From an uncultured Bacillota bacterium (GTDB taxonomy: Bacteria; Bacillota_I; Bacilli_A; RF39; UBA660): 7,316 nt of DNA. The notes below the pieces were generated by a model. That model did not search any database, had not been told where the DNA came from, and saw nothing but the letters and a program-made list of their open reading frames with translations. Below are positions 5,347 through 7,316 of the stretch, one piece after another; the stretch's first letter is position 1, and the number at the start of each line of letters is the position of its first letter. The stretch spans positions 1-7,316 of the forward strand of contig CAMNHZ010000042.1 of NCBI GenBank assembly GCA_946540075.1, written 5' to 3'. The position numbers were made by a program, and so were the translations under genes.

Positions 5347-6324
5347 CTATTTATGAATAGATTGAGTGTTATATTGATTTACCTTATTAATTAAAAATTC
5401 TTTAGTTAAATCTATACCACTCTCAAAACTATTATTCAAGAATATATTAGCTATTTCTTTAATATAAATAAAGCCATAACTTTCTTGACCTTTTAATTCA
5501 TATTCAAATTCTTCTTTAGTTTCATAACCAAACTTATATTGAATTACTGCAGTAATAGCTCTAACTATTAAATCCTCTAAATAGGTATTATAAATTTGAT
5601 AATTTTTTCTAGCTAAAGATTCATTATCTACTTGCTCATATATATGTTCAGTCTTTATTAGCAAATCATAATCAGATGTCAAATTCTTATTAACAAATGG
5701 ATGAGTACATTCATGAATTGCGAGTGCGACTATTCCTCTCTCAGTTACAATAACAGGATAATCATTTATCTCACTTGTTCCTCCTAAAATAGTATATTCG
5801 CCGTTTTTATTTCCTAAATATTCTCCCCAATCACTTTGAATTATTTTTAATATCATTTTTATGTCAATTTTACTATTATAATATTTACTTAAGTTTTCAC
5901 TTAAATGTAATTCCTTTAAATTATTTGTATTATAATTCAATACTTCTTTGTAATAGTCATTCATATTATTATAAAATTCAATAAAATTGCTATCTTTTAT
6001 AAAACTATTCAAATATGAATTATATTCTTTTAATTTTTCATTATTCTCATCCAAAAGAATTAATTTATTATTTTCAAAACTATAATTCATTATTTGTGAG
6101 TTAAAAATTTTATAATCTTTAAATTTTATTATTGCTTCATGTCCTTTATAATTTTTAAAATATTCTTTGATTGTATCAATATATTTATTATTATCAACAT
6201 AATAATAAGGTTTAAAATTGCCATCAATATCACCTGATATAACTTGTAAAACACTCAATAATTCAATTACTGGATTTATTACGAAATTTATTCCAGATTT
6301 TTTAACACTTACTTCATTTATCAT
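5347..6324 (-). CDS. DUF4932-like putative zinc metallopeptidase (325 aa)
   Basis: The key motif is H204-E-C-T-H208, an HExxH zinc site within GIVALAIHECTHPFVN, which resembles the HEFSHPF region of DUF4932 proteins. E250 in YLEDLIVRA, about 42 residues on, is a reasonable third zinc ligand, giving a gluzincin-like layout. The N-terminus also fits that family (NPVIELLSVLQVISG, then IKEYFKNYKGHEAI). Substrate and role are not known to me; peptidase activity is inferred from the motif. No signal peptide or membrane helix is visible, so the protein should be cytoplasmic. The ATG at 6324 has GGTGAT 8 bases upstream. The gene follows the Bro-N gene after 48 bases and has its own extended -10 element in that gap, so it may be both co-transcribed and separately expressed. 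The family assignment is from memory of motifs. Confidence 0.88.
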   Translation of the reverse strand: MINEVSVKKSGINFVINPVIELLSVLQVISGDIDGNFKPYYYVDNNKYIDTIKEYFKNYKGHEAIIKFKDYKIFNSQIMNYSFENNKLILLDENNEKLKEYNSYLNSFIKDSNFIEFYNNMNDYYKEVLNYNTNNLKELHLSENLSKYYNSKIDIKMILKIIQSDWGEYLGNKNGEYTILGGTSEINDYPVIVTERGIVALAIHECTHPFVNKNLTSDYDLLIKTEHIYEQVDNESLARKNYQIYNTYLEDLIVRAITAVIQYKFGYETKEEFEYELKGQESYGFIYIKEIANIFLNNSFESGIDLTKEFLINKVNQYNTQSIHK

Positions 6325-6337
6325 TATTTTGTATCAC

Positions 6338-6353
6338 CATATTAATTATACCA
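6338..6353 (-). promoter_or_regulatory. Extended -10 promoter candidate for the DUF4932-like gene
   Basis: Minus strand TGGTATAAT (6353-6345) is a perfect TATAAT with the TGn extension. The -35 region is poor (TGTATA about 16 bases upstream), which an extended -10 can compensate. A start near 6338 would leave a leader of only about 14 bases, just enough to hold GGTGAT before the ATG. Confidence 0.45.
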
Positions 6354-6372
6354 CATAAAAAAGATATATACA

Positions 6373-7227
6373 TTATTTATTCTCTAATTCGTGATTATCA
6401 TCAATATATTTGTAATTTAAAAAGTTATTACTTGAAATTGCAGATTTTTTTGTAGCCTTCTCGTAAGAATCCCTAGCATCTTTTGCTACTTTACCACCAC
6501 GTTTAGCTGTTTTAATATTTTCTTTTAATCCTTTTGGTTGTTCTGCTTCAGCAATATCATGAGCTGCTAATTCACCTAAATCAGTTAATAATTCTTCTAT
6601 TCTAGACATATTATCTCTAAGATTTTCTTTTCTTATGTTTTTATATGCTTTATATTCTGATGCAGTCATGCCAGACCATTCTTTATAAATAGAATTAGTA
6701 AGAATTGCATATTCACTACCTTCTCTAATACCATTATCATGCCATACTTTTGTAAGTCTTTTACGATCAATAATCGCTTTAATTCTAACTTCAATCCATT
6801 CCAATGTATAACCCTTTTTTAAATAAAAATCAATCATCTCATCAATACCTTTGGATGGATCAAATACTTCATCAACTTTTTGTCTACCAAGCTTAGCTAA
6901 CCATACTTTAAATGGTTCTGCCTTAGGTGAAGGAACTGATTCAATAAGTCTAAATATACCTACAGTATCAAGGGTGTCAGTTTTTCTCATTTTCCCATCT
7001 TGAGCTTTCATTTTCAACTGTCGACAATTTGTCGACACTTCAGATTTTTCTTCATCAGATAAACGTTTTTTTAATTGATACCAATAATCTCTAGGATTCT
7101 TTGGTTCTGCTAAAACACTAATTACATCAACTACACTAAAATAATATTCTTCCTTATCTTTATCCCAAATACTTCGAATTTCTTTACCTTCAAATAGATT
7201 TGTTAAAGTTTCTAATTTGTTATTCAA
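6373..7227 (-). CDS. Bro-N domain protein, phage-antirepressor type (284 aa)
   Basis: Residues ~8-110 form a Bro-N domain, the DNA-binding module of baculovirus BRO and phage antirepressor proteins: LFEGKEIRSIWD, YYFSVVDVISVL, PRDYWYQLKKRL, the signature STNCRQLKM, and FRLIESVPSPKAEPFKVWLA. The C-terminal half (GYTLEWIEVRIKAI, EWSGMTASEYK, KENLRDNM, then TAKRGGKVAKDAR) matches the conserved tail of a widespread chromosomal subgroup distantly like DNA-damage-inducible DinD, so it is a full-length member. Role is inferred: DNA-binding regulator or antirepressor, possibly stress or prophage linked. The start is uncertain. ATG 7233 lies only one base after AGGAGG (7240-7235); TTG 7227, used here, has an ideal 7-base gap and gives MNNKLETLTN. 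The upstream gene's stop overlaps the ATG, so translation is coupled either way. A 19-base palindrome lies inside the gene (7019-7037). Confidence 0.88.
   Translation of the reverse strand: MNNKLETLTNLFEGKEIRSIWDKDKEEYYFSVVDVISVLAEPKNPRDYWYQLKKRLSDEEKSEVSTNCRQLKMKAQDGKMRKTDTLDTVGIFRLIESVPSPKAEPFKVWLAKLGRQKVDEVFDPSKGIDEMIDFYLKKGYTLEWIEVRIKAIIDRKRLTKVWHDNGIREGSEYAILTNSIYKEWSGMTASEYKAYKNIRKENLRDNMSRIEELLTDLGELAAHDIAEAEQPKGLKENIKTAKRGGKVAKDARDSYEKATKKSAISSNNFLNYKYIDDNHELENK
7019..7037. repeat. Perfect 9-bp inverted repeat with two SalI sites inside the Bro-N gene
   Basis: TGTCGACAA-T-TTGTCGACA is a perfect dyad around one base. It contains two GTCGAC hexamers in otherwise very AT-rich DNA and uses codons TCG and CGA, rare for the surroundings. 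It encodes the conserved STNCRQ segment, so coding constraint could explain part of it; an operator or processing signal is the alternative. Confidence 0.8.
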
Positions 7228-7229
7228 AA

Positions 7230-7316
7230 TCATTCCTCCTTTTTTAATATTTCTAACTTATAACCAAGTGCGTTTAATAATTTAGTAAAATTACCTATAG
7301 ACATAGAATGCATATT
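7230..7316 (-). CDS. C-terminal fragment of a probable XRE-type helix-turn-helix protein
   Basis: The frame is open from the window edge for 28 residues and ends in TGA at 7232-7230. The visible part includes GNFTKLLNALGYKLEI followed by a Lys/Glu tail. This resembles the last helices of XRE-family regulators and antitoxins, where a final helix 'L..I.NALGY.L.I' precedes a short tail. Its stop overlaps the ATG at 7233 (ATGA), and the next gene's ribosome binding site lies in its final codons, so it is operonic with the Bro-N gene. A small regulator before a Bro-N protein would fit a phage-derived control pair or antitoxin, but the DNA-binding helices are outside the window, so the family call is tentative. 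Confidence 0.55.
   Translation of the reverse strand, partial: NMHSMSIGNFTKLLNALGYKLEILKKEE
7235..7240 (-). promoter_or_regulatory. Strong ribosome binding site that decides the Bro-N start
   Basis: AGGAGG is the strongest Shine-Dalgarno sequence in the window. It lies one base before ATG 7233 but 7 bases before the in-frame TTG 7227, favouring the TTG. It also sits within the last codons of the preceding gene, tying the two genes together. Confidence 0.7.

Noticed and set aside
6314..6340. 8-codon upstream ORF (MVIQNNDK) overlapping the start of the DUF4932-like gene
   Set aside because: No ribosome binding site, and its ATG lies at or before the expected transcript start of the extended -10 promoter.
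1..7316. CRISPR array, tRNA/rRNA genes, insertion sequence or integrase
   Set aside because: No regularly spaced identical repeats, cloverleaf-like sequences, transposase or recombinase motifs were seen on either strand.

Overview
The window is very AT-rich DNA. Every complete gene lies on the minus strand. Tryptophan is encoded by TGG and TGA is used only as a stop, so the standard bacterial code applies and classical Mycoplasma code is excluded. Shine-Dalgarno sites of the AAGGAG/AGGTG type, sigma-A-like promoters and short intrinsic terminators point to a low-GC Bacillota or Mycoplasmatota relative, plausibly an uncultured host-associated lineage. The lineage is an inference; nothing here fixes the taxon.

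Layout, read right to left in the direction of transcription. (1) At 7316-6373 is the last 28 codons of a small protein whose tail looks like an XRE-type helix-turn-helix regulator, coupled to a complete Bro-N/phage-antirepressor-type protein. (2) At 6324-5347 is a DUF4932-like protein with an HExxH zinc-peptidase signature (HECTH) and no signal peptide, closed by a clear terminator at 5258-5288. (3) At 5131-4831 is a 91-residue stand-alone Smr-domain protein. Its start codon lacks a good ribosome binding site but is overlapped by a 10-codon leader ORF that has one. (4) A near-consensus promoter (TTGACC-17-TATACT) sits on the Smr stop codon. It drives a two-gene operon: a 583-residue single-pass membrane protein with four tandem cysteine-paired repeats, a Pro-Thr-Asp hinge and a repetitive 'GYK' C-terminal region, then, 20 bases downstream, a 764-residue protein with an N-terminal hydrophobic segment, a helical core, a long Ser/Thr/Asn/Lys-rich disordered stretch and a charged Ala-rich helix. 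A 13-bp terminator hairpin closes the operon. (5) At 491-72 is a small unrecognised cytoplasmic protein with its own promoter. It converges on the tail of a plus-strand gene across a perfect 12-bp bidirectional terminator.

The two-gene operon is the most likely home of something undescribed. Both products appear to be exported or anchored by an N-terminal segment and neither has an LPxTG sorting signal. The first carries 21 cysteines, unusual for a surface protein of a low-GC Gram-positive relative, so the pair could form a disulfide-stabilised surface structure. That role is inferred from architecture only. The regulator/Bro-N/DUF4932 block looks like accessory (phage-related or defence-like) cargo, but no integrase, transposase or attachment site is visible.
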